From Schistocerca nitens (taxonomy: Eukaryota > Arthropoda > Insecta > Orthoptera > Acrididae): a stretch of DNA of 64,000 nucleotides. The stretch's first letter is position 1, and every line of letters begins with the position of its first letter. Both the position numbers and the translations under genes were made by a program. The stretch is taken from contig NC_064616.1 of the NCBI RefSeq assembly GCF_023898315.1, positions 289,319,205-289,383,204 of the forward strand. The letters are read 5' to 3'. Below are positions 36,012 through 47,105 of the stretch, piece after piece. The notes below the pieces were generated by a model, which was given only the letters and a program-made list of their open reading frames with translations, did not search any database and was not told the DNA's origin.

Positions 36012-37432
36012 CACTCCTGGAATTGAAATAAGAACACCGTGAATTCATTGTCCCAGGAAGGGGAAACTTTATTGACACATTCCTGGGGTCAGATACATCA
36101 CATGATCACACTGACAGAACCACAGGCACATAGACACAGGCAACAGAGCATGCACAATGTCGGCACTAGTACAGTGTATACCCACCTTTCGCAGCAATGC
36201 AGGCTGCTATTCTCCCATGGAGACGATCGTAGAGATGCTGGATGTAGTCCTGTGAAACGGCTTGCTATGCCATTTCCACCTGGCGCCTCAGTTGGACCAG
36301 CGTTCGTGCTGGACGTGCAGACCGCGTGAGACGACGCTTCATCCAGTCCCAAACATGCTCAATGGGGGACAGATCCGGAGATCGTGCTGGCCAGGGTAGT
36401 TGACTTACACCTTCTAGAGCACGTTGGGTGGCACGGGATACAAGCGGACGTGCATTGTCCTGTTGGAACAGCAAGTTCCCTTGCCGGTCTAGGAATGGTA
36501 GAACGATGGGTTCGATGACGGTTTGGATGTACCTTGCACTATTCAGTGTCCCCTCGACGATCACCAGTGGTGTACGGCCAGTGTAGGAGATCGCTCCCCA
36601 CACCATGATGCCGGGTGTTGGCCCTGTGTGCCTCGGTCGTATGCAGTCCTGATTGTGGCGCTCACCTGCACGGCGCCAAACACGCATACGACCATCATTG
36701 GCACCAAGGCAGAAGCGACTCTCATCGCTGAAGACGACACGTCTCCATTCGTCCCTCCATTCACGCCTGTCGCGATACCACTGGAGGCGGGCTGCACGAT
36801 GTTGGGGCGTGAGCGGAAGACGGCCTAAAGGTGTGCGGGACCGTAGCCCAGCTTCATGGAGACGGTTGCGAATGGTCCTTGCCGATACCCCAGGAGCAAT
36901 AGTGTCCGTAATTTGCTTGGAAGTGGCGGTGCGGTCCCCTACGGCACTGCGTAGGATCCTACGGTCTTGGCGTGCATCCATGCGTCGCTGCGGTCCGGTC
37001 CCAGGTCGACGGGCACGTGCACCTTCCGCCGACCACTGGCGACAACATCGATGTACTGTGGAGACCTCACGCCCCACGTGTTGAGCAATTCGGCGGTACG
37101 TCCACCCGGCCTCCCGCATGCCCACTATACGCCCTCGCTCAAAGTCCGTCAACTGCACATACGGTTCACGTCCACGCTGTCGCGGCATGTTACCAGTGTT
37201 AAAGACTGCGATGGAGCTCCATATGCCACGGCAAACTGGCTGACACTGACGGCGGCGGTGCACAAATGCTGCGCAGCTAGCACCATTCGACGGCCAACAC
37301 CGCAGTTCCTGGTGTGTCCGCTGTGCCGTGCGTGTGATCATTGCTTGTACAGCCCTCTCGCAGTGTCCGGAGCAAGTATGGTGGGTCTGACACACCGGTG
37401 TCAATGTGTTCTTTTTTCCATTTCCAGGAGTG
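36012..37432 (-). mobile_element. Tc1-type transposon, copy A, in the Tigger relic
   Basis: The element is 1421 bp, with terminal repeats CACTCCTGGAA.. at both ends and a TA on each side (36010-36011 and 37433-37434). It is a near-identical, oppositely oriented sibling of copy B at 62500-63921. It interrupts the pogo/Tigger transposase between 36011 and 37433. It is sense relative to FRG1. Confidence 0.95.
36166..37188 (-). pseudogene. Tc1 transposase, copy A, with a premature stop
   Basis: It has the same 340-codon plan as copy B: start MPRQRGREPYVQLTDFERGR, helix-turn-helix region, VFSDESRF, LFQQDNARP and SPDLSPIEHVWD. Reading stops after QVEMA (stop at 36265-36267), where copy B has a Trp codon, so about 36 C-terminal residues are cut off. 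The residue after the second Asp block also differs (ARPL for ARPH). The frame is open upstream of the Met at 37188 but copy B and the family suggest this Met as the start. Confidence 0.92.
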
Positions 37433-37615
37433 TATATTGATTCCTACAATGTCAAAAACTGCTGAAGCAATGGCCACAGTTAAGCATTATGTTTCTGAGT
37501 TTGGAAGTCAACAAAGAAGTGATGAACATGTTAACTTAGATGGGCAGTATAATATTAAAATCAGGACAAAAGAAACAGTCAACTATTGATATGTTTTTCA
37601 AAAGTCTGTGAAGGC

Positions 37616-38644
37616 AGACCTACACACTATATGTTATTTTTAGCATAATTTTATTTTTTCTATTTCACATACCAGGTTCACATTTTGGATGTAAGAGGTT
37701 ATTGCTCTCACATCACATGACTCTTGCATTACAGTTGGCTGATGGTAGAAGTGTACACATCAGATGTATTGGATTTAGCCAATGTAGCCAAGTTTAATAC
37801 ATTTTCACTTTTTATGTACTAACACGCAATTTTGAGATTTTCTGGGTTTGACACTCCAAATTTGATCTCAAAAAGGCACATTTTGAACATAATGTATTGA
37901 CATAGCTTGTCAGGACTTGTGATGTTATACCATATTACGCCAAAGATGGCACCCTTAATCCCACTTTTTCACTGACAAAAAAGTCGAATAATTACCAAAT
38001 TAGGTATTTTTCCACAGAATGTTTCCCACTTATCACGTTCAAAATCTGTGGTCCTTTCAAAAACATGGCAATGAGATTCCACTGTATTCCCATAATAAGT
38101 TTTACATGAAAGACAAATATTGGCAATTCCAGATGGTTTTTGCAATACATCATTTACATCCCAGAAGAAGTAAGTATATTTCATGCCCAAACTGAAGTGT
38201 GAATCAGCTACAAATATGAACACTTTACATCCTGATGATTGCACCACTACAACTGGTAATTGTAAACACAAAACCAGTGACTGTTGGCAAATAAAACAAA
38301 TAAAGAAAAGAAATCAATTTTCAATCATAGCCATCTACAAATTGGCAATTATGTACTGTTTCACTAAGTATTACAAAGTTTAGGCCTCTGGATAGAACAC
38401 ATTATTGTGACATTCTCTGTAGACCATGCCACACAGTAAAACTTTGTGACACACCATTTGGTAAAGCCTGAGCGGAAGCTGGAAACTTCACAGTGTGACA
38501 TCTGGCAGAAGTGAGTAGCATAGCTGAACAGGTTAAAAATTAAGGCAGGCATGGAAACTTTACAGTATTCCATTCAGTCATGGTAGACAAACATACTGTA
38601 CAGCATCACTGTAGCTGAACTCAAAATTATTGGCAGGAACTTAA
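37616..38644. other. FRG1 intron 4: no recognised element
   Basis: An open frame at 37969-38271 on the minus strand (100 codons) has a protein-like look but no family that I recognise. The missing right end of the Tigger element should be here or was lost. The stretch ends in TTAA, the target of the piggyBac element. Confidence 0.35.
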
Positions 38645-40135
38645 CCCTTTGTTTCCTGACATAAGAATAAAAATTTACTTTTTAACATTTTCTTTGCAGA
38701 ATTTATGCTATTGTGGCCTCAAATGACGGTAGGATTTTTTGTAAAATTTTATTTTATTTTTCACAACTTTTTTCTCTCCTGGTACTCTGAAGTACCGTCA
38801 GACTCCATGGACAGAATCACAACAGGCGCAGAAAAACGCTCCAATTTTTATAAGTTGTACTTTATTCCACATAAATATTAAATATTTTTATATTAGAAAA
38901 TTAATTAACAGAAATATGATATTTCTGAATTTTTTTTTTAAATTTCACATAAATTTATTCTAGATCAACTTCACAATACATAGTAACTTAGCTATACATT
39001 TTTGACAGTATATACATATCACATATTTAGTGATACCTCATGAAATTGTAGGAAACAGTTCTTTTTCTCATTGCAGCACAAGTACACTTTACATGTACTA
39101 CATTGTGAATGTGGTCTCGACTGAATTTTATTTTTCGCACACATTTCGCATCGTCCTCTTTTACAACTGAACACTACAAAATGGTTTCCTCTGTTGCCAA
39201 GACGTACATCCTTTGGAACAGAAAAGTTATCCTTCCTTCTCTTTGGGAGAGTTATTTCATCTTTACCAGAGTTTTTCTTTTTGAGATTTGGCACTTGCTG
39301 TTCATTCATTCGCCCTAGTGCCACAGCACGCCTGAATTCCAGCAGTGGCAGTGCCCCATGTAGATCACTGAAAATGACATAAGCATTGACAAAAGCAATT
39401 TCTATTGCTCCCCAGAAGAGACGGTGCCACCATTTCTTTGATTGCTTGTCAAGACCATAAGTTGAACGTAATCTGTCTGCATGATCCACACCACCCATGT
39501 TTTTATTGTAATCACATACAATAACTGGACATGGTATAGTCATACTAGTTCCATATTTCTGTTTTCTTGTCACTACGCTCTGTTCAGTGCCATGGAAGCT
39601 TGAGGCAAAATACACTACTTTATTTTCCTTCCATTGAAATACTGTTAGGTCTAAAGATGACTCACTGTGATTTGATTTAGACATTTTTCTTTAGGTAAAT
39701 TGCCTGGCAAACCTTTCCTGTGTGTTCTAATTTTTCCACAGGCAAATGTATTTACTGATTTCTATGTGAGAAAAAGTGGACAGAACAACTAGTGAGAGGT
39801 AACGCATTGTTGCTACAATAAAGTGTTCACACAACCTGACGGTACTAATAAGTCCGCCTTATATTTTCCACTTTATCTCATTCACATGTAACGTAATGCT
39901 TCAAACTATTATAAGAAAACAAAGAAGATCTTCTGTCTTCACAGCAGTGCGCGAAAAACAATTTCAAGCTCTGACCGCCAGAGAGGTCTATGTATTTCAC
40001 AATAACATCTATGAAACAGTAGAGCAGAGTTACTGTTACGTACCGACAGGCTCTCAGATCACGAAACTGCACCACGATAAAATAATGAGAGTCAAAGCTT
40101 ACTGGTACTTTTGAGTACCGTCAGGCAACAAAGGG
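38645..40135 (-). mobile_element. piggyBac transposon, internally deleted
   Basis: The ends are CCCTTTGTTTCCTGAC (left) and, on the minus strand, CCCTTTGTTGCCTGAC (right). TTAA lies on both sides (38641-38644 and 40136-40139), as expected of piggyBac. Near each end is a small hairpin of the form GGTACT-N4-AGTACCGTCAG (38781-38800 and about 40104-40124), and a third CTGACGGTACT lies at 39837-39847. At 1491 bp the element is short for an autonomous piggyBac and keeps only the transposase C-terminus. Confidence 0.92.
39019..39684 (-). pseudogene. piggyBac transposase, C-terminal fragment
   Basis: The 221-codon frame contains WKENKVVYFASSFHG, then MTIPCPVIVCDYNKNMGGVD and HADRLRSTYGL..KKWWHRLFWGAIEIAFVNAYVI, typical of the end of the piggyBac DDE domain. 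It finishes with a cysteine-rich domain (CKRGRCEMC...CSTCKVYLC) that in this family binds the transposon ends. The N-terminal DNA-cleavage part with the first two catalytic Asp is missing. The open frame, still free of stops, implies either recent deletion or retention of the end-binding part. Confidence 0.9.
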
Positions 40136-40477
40136 TTAAAACAGTGTCACAATAACAGTACCAAGTCAGTTAAGTTACTGCTAACCTTAATTCAAAAGAA
40201 TAACTGTCAGACTTTAGGAAAATCTGGTTGTCCAAACGTTTTGTTCAATGGCCTATGTCATATGATGTGAGGGCATATCAAAAAACTACTTTCTCCTGAA
40301 AATCCAAGCAATGTGGCTGCAGAACTCCAGACAGCACAGAGCCCATAACGTGTTAGGTGAATAACCTGCCTTTGTATGTGACTACTATACAAAAAAAAGG
40401 AATGTGAATCATTCAGCAACGTTCGAAGATAAAATAATGTATCTTTCTGTACTGTATTCCCACATAATCTTAAATAA

Positions 40478-43400
40478 CCCCCCTCCCCTCCCCCCCCCCC
40501 CCCCCCCCCATGAATCATGGTGGACCTTGCCGTTGGTGGGGAGGCTTGCGTGCCTCAGCGATACAGATAGCCGTACCGTAGGTGGTGCAACCACAACGGA
40601 GGGGTATCTGTTGAGAGGCCAGACAAACATGTGGTTCCTGAAGAGGGGCAGCAGTCTTTTCAGTAGTTGTAGGGTCAACAGTCTGGATGACTGACTGATC
40701 TGGCCTTGTAACACTAACCAAAACGACCTTGCTGTGCTGGTACTGTGAACGGCTGAAAGCAAGGGGAAACTACTGCTGCAATTTTTCCTGAGGACATGCA
40801 GCTTTACTGTATGGTTAAATGATGATTGCATCCTCCTGGGTAAAATATTCCGGAGGTAAAATAGTCCCCCATTCCGATCTCCAGGCAGGGACTACTCAAG
40901 CGGACGTTGTCATCATGAGAAAGAAAACTGGTGTTCTACGGATCGGAGCGTAGAATGTCAGATCCCTTAATTGGGCAGGTAGGTTAGAAAATTTAAAAAG
41001 GGAAATGTATACATTAATGTTAGATATGGTGGGAATTAGTGAAGTTCGGTGGCAGGAGGAACAAGATTTTTGGTCAGGTGAATACAGGGTTATAAATACA
41101 AAATCAAATAGGGATAATGCAGGAGTAGGTTTAATAATGAATAAAAAATAGGAGTGCGGGTAAGCTACTACAAACAGCATAGTGAGCGCATTATTGTGGC
41201 CTAGATACACATGAAGCCCACGCCTACTACAGCAGTACAAGTTTATATGCCAACTAGCTCTGCAGATGACGAAGAAATTGACGAAATGTATGATGAGACA
41301 AAACAAATTACTAAGATAGTGAAGAGAGACTAGAATTTACTAGTCATGGGTGACTGGAAATCGATTCTAGGAAAAAGGAGAGAAGGAAATGTAGTAGGTG
41401 AATATGGATTGGGGGGAAGAAATGAAAGAGGAAGCCGGCTTGTAGAATTTTGCACAGAGCATAACTTAATCATAGCTAACACTTGGTTCAAGAATCATAA
41501 AAGAAGGTTGTATACCTGGAAGACTCCTGGAGATACTAAAAGGTATCAGATAGATTATATAATGGTAAGACAGAGATTTAGAAACCAGGTTTTAAATTGT
41601 AAGACATTTCCAGGGGCAGATGTGGATTCTGACCACAATCTATTGGTTATGAACTGCAGATTGAAACTGAAGAAACTGCAAAAAGGTGGGAATTTAAGGA
41701 GATGGGACCTGGATAAACTGAAAGAACCAGAGGTTGTACAGAGTTTCAGGGAGAGCATAAGGGAACCATTGACAGGAATGGGGGAAAGAAATACAGTAGA
41801 AGAAGAATGGGTAGCTTTGAGGGATGAAGTAGTGAAGGCAGCAGAGGATCAAGTAGGTAAAAAGAAGAGGGCTAGTAGAAATCCTTGGGTAACAGAAGAA
41901 ATATTGAATTTAATTGATAACAGGAGAAAATATAAAAATGCAGTAAATGAAGCAGGCAAAAAGGAATACAAACGTCTCAAAAATGAGATCGACAGGAAGT
42001 GCAAAATGGGTAAGCAGGGATGGCTAGAGGACAAATGTAAGGATGTAGAGGCTTGTCTCACTAGGGGTAAGATAGATACTGCCTACAGGAAAATTAAAGA
42101 GACCTTTGGAGATAAGAGAACGACTTGTATGAATATCAAGAGCTCAGATGGCAACCCAGTTCTAAGCAAAGAAGGGAAGGCAGAAAGGTGGAAGGAGTAT
42201 ATAGAGGGTTTATACAAGGGCGATGTACTTGAGGACAATATTATGGAAATGGAAGAAGATGTAGATGAAGATGAAATGGGAGATAAGATACTGCGTGAAG
42301 AGTTTGACAGAGCACTGAAAGACCTGAGTCGAAAGAAGGTCCCGGGAGTAGACAACATTCCATTAGAACTACTGATGGCCTTGGGAGAGCCATTCATCAC
42401 AAAACTCTACCATCTGGTGAGCAAGATGTATGAGACAGGCGAAATACCCTCAGACTTCAAGAAGAATATAATAATGCCAAACCCAAAGAAAGCAGGTGTT
42501 GACAGATGTGGAAATTACCGAACTATCAATTTAATAAGTCACAGCTGCAAAATACTAACACGAATTCTTTACAGACGAATGGAAAAACTGGTAGAAGTGG
42601 ACCTCGGGGAAGATCAGTTTGGATTCCATAGAAATATTGGAACACGTGAGGCAATACTGAGCCTACGACTTATCTTAGAAGATAGATTAAGGCAAGGCAA
42701 AACTTACGTTTCTAATATTTGTAGACTTAGAGAAACCTTTTGACAACGTTAACTGGAATACTCTCTTTCAAATTCTGAAGGTGGCAGGGGTAAAATACAA
42801 GGAGCGAAAGGCTATTTACAATTTGTACAGAAACCAGTTGGCAGTTATAAGAGTTGAGGGACATGAAAGTGAAGCAGTGGTTGGGAAAGGAGTGAGACAG
42901 GGTTGTAGCCTCTCCCCGATGTTATTCAATCTGTATATTGAGCAAGCAGTAAAGGAAACAAAAGTAAAACTCAGAGTAGGTATTAAAATCCATAGAGAAG
43001 AAATAAAAACTTTGAAGTTCGCCAATGACATTGTAATTCTCTCACAGACAGCAAAGGACTTGGAAGAGCAGTTGAACGGAATGGACAGTGTCTTGAAAGG
43101 AGGATATAAGATGAACATCAACAAAAGCAAAATGAGGACAATGAAATGTAATTGAATTAAGTCAGGTGATGCTGAGGGAATTAGATTAGGAAATGAGACA
43201 CTTAAAGTCATAAAGGAGTTTTGCTATTTGAGGAGCAAAATAACTGATGATGGTCGAAGTAGAGAGGATATAAAATGTAGACTGGCAATGGGTAGGAAAG
43301 TGTTTCTGAAGAAGAGAAATTTGTTAACAATGAGTATAGATTTAAGTGTAAGGAAGTCGTTTCTGAAAGTATTTGTATGGAGTGTAGCCATGTATGGAAG

Positions 43401-43798
43401 TGAAACATCGACGATAAATAGTTTGGACAAGAAGAGAATAGAAGCTTTTGAAATGTGGTGCTACAGAAGAATGCCGAAGATTAGATGGGTAGATCACATA
43501 ACTAATGAGGAGGTGTTGAATAGAATTGGGGAGAAGAGGAGTTTGTGGTACAACTTGACTAGAAGAAGGGATCATTTGGTAGGACATGTTCTGAGGCATC
43601 AAGGGATTACCAATTTAGTATTGGAGGACAGTGTGGAGGGTAAAAATCGAAGAGGGAGACCAAGAGATGAATACACTAAGCAGATTCCGAAGGATGTAGG
43701 TTGCAGTAGGTACTGGGAGATGAAGAAGCTTGTACAGGATAGAGTAGCATGGAGAGCTGCATCAAACCAGTCTCAAGACTGAAGACCACAACAACAAC
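40478..43798 (+). mobile_element. RTE-type LINE, copy 2
   Basis: It is a full-length member of the same family as 28415-31709, with a C-rich 5' start (40478-40509), the same leader, and a CAA-type tail. The 12-bp target duplication AATCTTAAATAA is clear (40466-40477 and 43799-43810). It lies near the 5' end of FRG1 intron 4. It is antisense to FRG1. Several stops and frameshifts are present in the 5' third and near 42720 and 43155. Confidence 0.95.
40900..43782 (+). pseudogene. RTE endonuclease-reverse transcriptase, copy 2, broken
   Basis: Open pieces are at 41346-42743, 42781-43155 and 43228-43782. The endonuclease N-terminal part (about 40930-41340) is interrupted. The QIDYI motif is intact, unlike in copy 1. 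The RT box again reads FAND (Asn codon at 43024-43026). The C-terminal region joins in frame here: VFVWSVAMYGSETS. The block at about 41392-42472 is almost identical to copy 1, whereas both flanks differ much more. Confidence 0.92.
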
Positions 43799-43923
43799 AA
43801 TCTTAAATAATTGGTAAGTGTCTAATTTTTTCCGAGATAACCATGTTTATTATAATCTGAATAATAATGAGCTCCCCTGACTGGAAAAGTGGCGTATGAA
43901 ATATTTCTTATAACTTCACTTAC

Positions 43924-44123
43924 ACAAAATTGATTTCTACTTGTTTAACATTTCCTTCCTCTTCTGCAGGCAAACTTGAAGTTTTTGGAGCTTCTTGGAC
44001 TGCACAAGAACGAATTTGCAAAACCTCATTAGGCCCAACAACACGATTCACAGCCATGAGCATGTCATCCTCTGATACACTCATAAAGCAACCAGAATAT
44101 CCAAGAAGTGCTGTCTTTCCATC
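43924..44123 (-). CDS. FRG1: FRG1 exon, C-terminal trefoil segment
   Basis: It encodes DGKTALLGYSGCFMSVSEDD, a stretch with VVGPNEVLQIRSCA, and PAEEEGNVKQVEINF plus two bases of the next codon. The order matches family sequences with NGKMALLASNSCFI, IKIRSCAERE and EEDKGNVKQCEINYV. Acceptor TTTGTAG|GATGG, donor TTTTGT|GTAAGT (strong consensus). Ends in phase 2. The host exon is followed, 113 bases into the intron, by the target-site repeat of an RTE LINE. Confidence 0.95.
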
Positions 44124-45036
44124 CTACAAATATAAGAATTGTATGAGCATGATTAAGTTCATGGTGCATATTAGTATCTTACACATTCATATTAACTACA
44201 AAGACCGTAAACTTATTCACAAAGCATGCAATGGCTACAGACATTAACATTATAAAAGGGGAAAAAATTATCTTTTCATCACTGCTGTGACACAGATACT
44301 AAGTTTACTTAATCCAATACCATGTTCATCATGCACATTATCTGCATTTTCTTATGAGCAATTTATTATTGCAATCACATTCAGAGCTAATTAAATTTTT
44401 AGTCTTTCTTCTGTAATGTTTGGTGTTCTAGTCTGACTTACTTAGGTCCCACAATCGCAAATAAATACAGAATGTTGGTTTCATTTTTTTCTTTCTTTCA
44501 CAAGACACGCCCTCTTAACTGTGCCATGGAAAACTAGTGAAATTTATCTTTACTTCAACTGTCATTGTTCATTCTGTTCTAAACTGATAGTAGAATTTTG
44601 TCTTTTGTGAAACATTAAAATCAACAGTTATTATAAAAAGCTACTTTCTTCAAAGAGAAGCATTTATGAATTATTCTAATGCTAGAGATTTCATCAAACA
44701 AATTATACATCTGTTTACATTAACACTTTGACATGTAAGTTCTGACCTTACTGAATTCTCTTATGAAAAGAGAGAGAACATTACTTACTAACAGCCTCAT
44801 ACAAAAAGAGGTGAAGAAATCTAAATTTAAAGGCAATTTTTGAATTTGTATGTGATGAAATATATATTTCTCTCAGTTCTTTCAGAGTATTTGTAGGAAG
44901 TCTTTTAACAAATTGATTCTTAATAAAACACTTAATAACACTGAAAATTTGCTTGCGACTTAACAAGCAGGAACTGTCCAAAAGTAAATTGTAAGAGATG
45001 GTGAAAGTGTTGTCCCAAATTATAAAGTAAATTATA
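44124..45036. other. FRG1 intron 3: no recognised element
   Basis: AT-rich sequence without coding potential or recognised repeats. Confidence 0.45.
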
Positions 45037-46133
45037 TACCGATGAGCAAAAACATTATGACCATCTGCTTAATAGCTTGTTTGTTCATCTTCGGAACAAA
45101 ATACATAAATGATTCTGCATATCAGGGATCCGACAGTTCGTTGGTAGGTTTGTGGAAGTATGGGACCTTAGATGTGTACACACAGGTCATGTAATTTGCA
45201 TAAATAATGGGCCGCTGATTTGCATACGCAGTAATGGTGCCTGATAGCGACACGGATAGGTTCCCCAGGATTTACATCAGGTGAATATGGTTGCCGAGAC
45301 ATCAATGTGAGTTCACTATAATGCTCCACAAACTACTGTGGCACGATTCTGGCTCCAAGACACAGATAATTGTACCTGCTGAAAGATGACATCGCTGTCT
45401 TGATTATTATCACAGGTCCCATGCAAAAGCAAGAAAATGTCTCCTGCAGCATATTACTGACTCCACCAGCCTGCGTACATGGCACTCTTCACGTTTCGAG
45501 GCATTTGTGGAGATGACTAGTGACCTAGTGTATCAAAAATGTGGTTCACTCGAAGAGCTGACGTTTTCACTGATAGACTGTCGAATCCCAATGGTCCCAC
45601 ACCCACTGCAATCTTAACTGATGATGATCATGGTTCAACATGTGAACACAGTCTGTTCAACACTATACAATGAACGGTGTGCTCCAAAACAGTTGCGTGT
45701 GCATCAGTATTATACTCTTTCGGTAAAGATACTACAGATCACCATCTCTCCTACTTCACAGAGCAGACAAGCCTCCGAACCCCACATTCAGTGAAGAGTT
45801 TTGGACATCCAACCATTTAGTGCCTAGTGGTAGTTTCACTTTTCTTCTACCTCTTCCCTTAAATGCTCACAACAGTAGTATGTGAACATTCGACCAGCTT
45901 CACCGATTTTGAGAGACTCAGTCACAGGCGGTGTGTAATAATAATATGCCCTTTGTCAAAGCTGCTTATCTCAATGGGTTTCCCCATTTGCAGCCCATAT
46001 CTTCGCAATGGTCATCCCCATCCATGTCCGCTCTGCTTACGTACTTTTGTTACCACGTCATGTGCCCACATTGCTACCATGTGGCATCCAATGTCATGGT
46101 GGGCAGTGGTCATAATGTTTTGGCTGTTCAGTG
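45037..46133 (-). mobile_element. Tc1-type transposon relic with terminal repeats, FRG1 intron 3
   Basis: The left end TACCGATGAGCAAAAACATT and the right end (minus strand) CACTGAACAGCCAAAACATT form inverted repeats continuing ATGACCA, with TA on both sides (45035-45036, 46134-46135). A decayed transposase on the minus strand includes a helix-turn-helix-like FDKGHIIITHR region near 45930-45965. The element is shortened and full of stops. The relic at 9823-10246 belongs to the same family. Its right end is 81 bases from the FRG1 donor at 46216. Confidence 0.85.
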
Positions 46134-46216
46134 TAAATTTTTGTTTGCGTGTCAATGTATTCTTAATAATTCAGCATATTTATGTAATGAGATTTGTCCA
46201 TTACGTTACACAGCAC

Positions 46217-46383
46217 CTGAAAAATTGGTTCCCACTGCTCCATAGGTCCGCATGCAGCTGATCGTCCAGTCACTTTTCCATCTTTACAGGCAGTTAGATA
46301 TTTGCCATAGCCTGATTTTAAAGCAATTTTTGTGTCATCAATTATAAGAGCAGACAGAATTTCTTCTGGAGATGGACCTTCAC
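46217..46383 (-). CDS. FRG1: FRG1 exon, central trefoil segment
   Basis: It encodes EGPSPEEILSALIIDDTKIA, then LKSGYGKYLTACKDGKVTGR and SAACGPMEQWEPIFQ. This is the most conserved FRG1 region; vertebrate proteins have RIALKSGYGKYL and REQWEPVF here. The acceptor is TTTGTAG|GTGAAGG, the donor TTTCAG|GTGCTG, and the exon ends in phase 0. Its donor is non-consensus after GT (GTGCTG) but usable. Confidence 0.95.
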
Positions 46384-46969
46384 CTACAAATAAATTTGCT
46401 TTTAACACTAAACAGGTTTTGAATTAAGCAGTAAAAATACGTTAACATCATCGTAAATGTCAATCAATCAAAATAACTGTTTCAACTACTGCCTTCGTAA
46501 CACAGCCGATTCCTTAAAAAGCAATGGATATGATTAAACACATGAATACTTCACAACAGTAGATGCAATAACATCACTTTGGGGAGTCAGATTGAGTATA
46601 TACTTTGGGGAATCAGATTGAACATACACTCACATTTGTGAAAAATTCCAAAATTATTATAGAACAATCAGAGAATAATAAAATTTATAAAAGAATTTGC
46701 TATGAGTGATGTGAATAAACAATTCAAGTTTCACTAATACAATTACGTTAACAGCACACAAAAATGTCGGCTTTTTAGCAGTGTAAAGTGTTGTGACACT
46801 GAAGGTATGCTTTTGTAGTACTCTCTACCAAAACACTTGAATCAGAATCCATACATCACTGATACTTTATTCTGGACAGCAATATCACAAACAAAGCAAA
46901 TATGATTAGAGCTTAATAGCCAGTTGGTAGCTAGATCATCAAAGGTATTGTAGATCAGTAAAGTAACTG
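46384..46969. other. FRG1 intron 2, 3' end: no recognised element
   Basis: AT-rich intron sequence. A short near-duplicate pair occurs at about 46578-46625 (TTTGGGGA.TCAGATTGA.. .ATA.ACT). Confidence 0.4.
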
Positions 46970-47105
46970 GAAATAACTGGCCGTAGCTTCATGTGAGGAA
47001 CCATCCAGGCACTCACCCTGAGTGATTTAGAGGAGCTAAGGAAACTTCCCAACAGATCATAATAGCATGCAAGAGCAGGATTCAAAGTGGGGGCTTTACC
47101 GGTTT
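46970..47105 (-). repeat. tRNA-derived SINE (type 1), degraded
   Basis: Traces of the same body as at 13725-13925: GAGGAACCATCCAGGCA and CCTGAGTGATTTAGAG. The ends are not clear. Confidence 0.5.

Larger units (their letters stand above)
26221..37615 (+). mobile_element. pogo/Tigger DNA transposon relic, split into three parts by later insertions
   Basis: The left end begins CAGTGGAGTCTCATTAGTAC directly after TA, as in Tigger-type ends. The transposase is traced on the plus strand in three pieces: 26221-27307, 35542-36011 and 37433-37615. The first piece has a CENP-B-type helix-turn-helix (KRQLTNEGKWNIIQEMDKN, near 26592-26648) and the DDE region with FNSNETGLF near 26970-26992, where the family has DETGLF. 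The second Asp block (TDQCAVHP) and SVFFPPHCTSHLQP straddle the Gypsy insertion. The last piece ends KQSTIDMFFKS near 37575-37607. Stops and frameshifts make it dead. The right terminal repeat was not found. Confidence 0.85.

Noticed and set aside
36523-37440. Several frames on the plus strand over Tc1 copy A (and their mirror images on the minus strand over copy B)
   Set aside because: They are antisense shadows of the GC-rich transposase; the same frames appear in both copies only because the DNA is the same.
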